From positions 1-5,952 of the forward strand of contig JAATES010000224.1 of NCBI GenBank assembly GCA_015655615.1: a stretch of 5,952 nt of DNA. Direction: 5' to 3'. Position 1 is the first letter of the stretch. The number at the start of each line of letters is the position of its first letter. The notes under the pieces were generated by a model. That model made no database searches. It saw only the letters and a list, made by a program, of their open reading frames with translations, and was not told the origin of the DNA. The position numbers and the translations under genes are program-made. Of this stretch, positions 5,486 to 5,952 are shown piece by piece. The stretch is from Actinomycetales bacterium (lineage in GTDB: Bacteria > Actinomycetota > Actinomycetes > Actinomycetales > Cellulomonadaceae).

Positions 5486-5526
5486 GCAACCTGGCACTTT
5501 GGCCCTGACCCGTGCATGGTGAAGCC

Positions 5527-5805
5527 GTGCCAAGAGTTGCTTCGAATGCCGCAGCCCAGGTGGGTGGCCGCATGACTGAGCATCGACTGCAGCGGGGCCT
5601 CACGCAGGACGAGGTCGCGGTGCGAGCGTCGATCGATTCCTCGAACGTCCGGGCGTATGAGCGTGGACGTGCCATGCCGAGCATCTTCACCCTGGTGCGC
5701 ATCGCCCAGGCGCTGGAGGTCTCTCCCGGCGACCTGCTCCACGGCCTCAAGCCCGAACACTTCGCCCAACCGGCTCAAGATGGTCGTCGACGTCAGAGCC
5801 GATGA
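5527..5805 (+). CDS. XRE-family helix-turn-helix transcriptional regulator
   Basis: This small protein (92 residues from GTG 5527) is essentially one Cro/C1-type HTH domain at about 11-71. The typical pattern is visible: VGGRMTEHRLQRGLTQDEVA (12-31, helices 1-2), SIDSSNVRAYERGRAMPS (35-52, recognition helix and turn), then IFTLVRIAQALEVSPGDLL (53-71). A basic tail of about 20 residues (ending GRRRQSR) follows. It would bind DNA as a dimer in the cytoplasm; no ligand, protease or metal-binding domain is attached. GTG 5527 is preferred because GGTGAAG lies just upstream and the MPR(V/T)-type start looks familiar from small actinobacterial XRE proteins (recall, not a search). GTG 5512 gives five more residues without an SD. 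ATG 5572 would cut the first helix. It is divergent from the DUF4190/DUF5067 gene, with a palindromic candidate operator between them. No toxin partner is seen downstream on the same strand. Confidence 0.85.
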   Translation: MPRVASNAAAQVGGRMTEHRLQRGLTQDEVAVRASIDSSNVRAYERGRAMPSIFTLVRIAQALEVSPGDLLHGLKPEHFAQPAQDGRRRQSR

Positions 5806-5810
5806 ACAAC

Positions 5811-5834
5811 TGGTCCCCGGTCTTTCACCGGCCA
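5811..5834 (+). terminator. Weak hairpin after the XRE gene, possible terminator
   Basis: CCGGT (5817-5821), loop CTTTC and ACCGG (5827-5831) form a 5-bp stem, which TGG (5811-5813) and CCA (5832-5834) could extend across a 3-base bulge. It begins six bases after the XRE stop codon. There is no T-run downstream. Confidence 0.35.
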
Positions 5835-5876
5835 GAGGGTCGGGCATGGAACAGTCGTGGTGCACCGGAAAGCGGG

Positions 5877-5951
5877 CTATGCGCCGCCGTCGCCGTCGCG
5901 CAGGGAATGGATCATGCTCTGCAGGATCCGGAACGCACCTGACTGCTCGGT
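5877..5951 (-). CDS. Possible C-terminal end of a minus-strand gene (partial)
   Basis: Read on the minus strand from the right edge, one frame gives 24 residues (TEQSGAFRILQSMIHSLRDG followed by DGGA) and a TAG stop at 5879-5877. The residue mix is natural (an amphipathic helix, then a Gly/Asp tail), unlike the Arg-rich shadow in the frame that stays open to 5059. Its stop would face the XRE gene about 70 bases away. The fragment is too short for any family assignment, and the gene body lies outside the window. Confidence 0.35.
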   Translation of the reverse strand, partial: TEQSGAFRILQSMIHSLRDGDGGA

Positions 5952-5952
5952 G

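Noticed and set aside
5059..5865. A 268-codon minus-strand ORF spanning the XRE gene and the 5' part of the DUF4190 gene
   Set aside because: It is the shifted frame of the DUF4190 gene and antisense to the XRE gene. The translation is Arg/His-rich and has no domain pattern.
5512..5952. Toxin-antitoxin system with the XRE protein as antitoxin
   Set aside because: No toxin-like gene lies beside it on the same strand. The only neighbour with a clear function pattern is a divergent membrane protein.
1..5952. CRISPR array, insertion sequence, tRNA or prophage attachment site
   Set aside because: No regularly spaced direct repeats, transposase motifs, terminal inverted repeats or cloverleaf sequences were found on reading both strands.

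Overview
The window is high-GC DNA with actinobacterial gene content, probably from a Gram-positive actinomycete. GTG starts are frequent and gene packing is tight. Most decisive is the divergent pair of a HAD-IB phosphatase and a septum-site-determining-like (Ssd) ATPase followed by tadA, tadB and tadC. From memory, this is the order of Rv3661 / Rv3660c-Rv3659c-Rv3658c-Rv3657c in Mycobacterium tuberculosis. I cannot name the genus from the sequence.

Left edge (1-440): the C-terminal end of a formate/nitrite-transporter (FNT) family channel ends at 170. A strong hairpin overlaps its stop codon. About 250 bases without a convincing gene follow.

Centre (441-4556): a minus-strand HAD-IB hydrolase with a C-terminal membrane anchor is transcribed away from a plus-strand operon of ssd, tadA, tadB and tadC. 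This operon encodes the cytoplasmic ATPases and the inner-membrane platform of a Tad/Flp-type (type IVc) pilus machine. Every junction can be read as a 4-base stop/start overlap, including a 23-codon ORF that bridges tadA and tadB, so the genes look translationally coupled. The operon stops right after tadC. No Flp pilin, TadE/F-like pseudopilin or prepilin peptidase is visible here, although pilin and pseudopilin genes normally follow tadC. The Ssd protein lacks the N-terminal receiver-like region of longer relatives and has no P-loop lysine. TadB is short and lacks an N-terminal membrane helix.

Right part (4590-5952): a convergent minus-strand gene encodes a membrane protein with a DUF4190-like transmembrane region, an acidic linker and a DUF5067-like outer domain. 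Its 3' half is visibly less GC-rich than its neighbours. Divergent from it is a small XRE-family DNA-binding protein. The intergenic space between them holds a perfect 12-bp palindrome placed between weak -35/-10 elements, a reasonable operator candidate. The window closes with what may be the last 24 codons of another minus-strand gene.

Most of the window is recognisable. The points worth pursuing are the tad operon without its pilin genes, the chain of overlaps with a bridging mini-ORF, the repeated DnaA-box-like nonamers upstream of ssd, and the palindrome between the XRE and DUF4190/DUF5067 genes.
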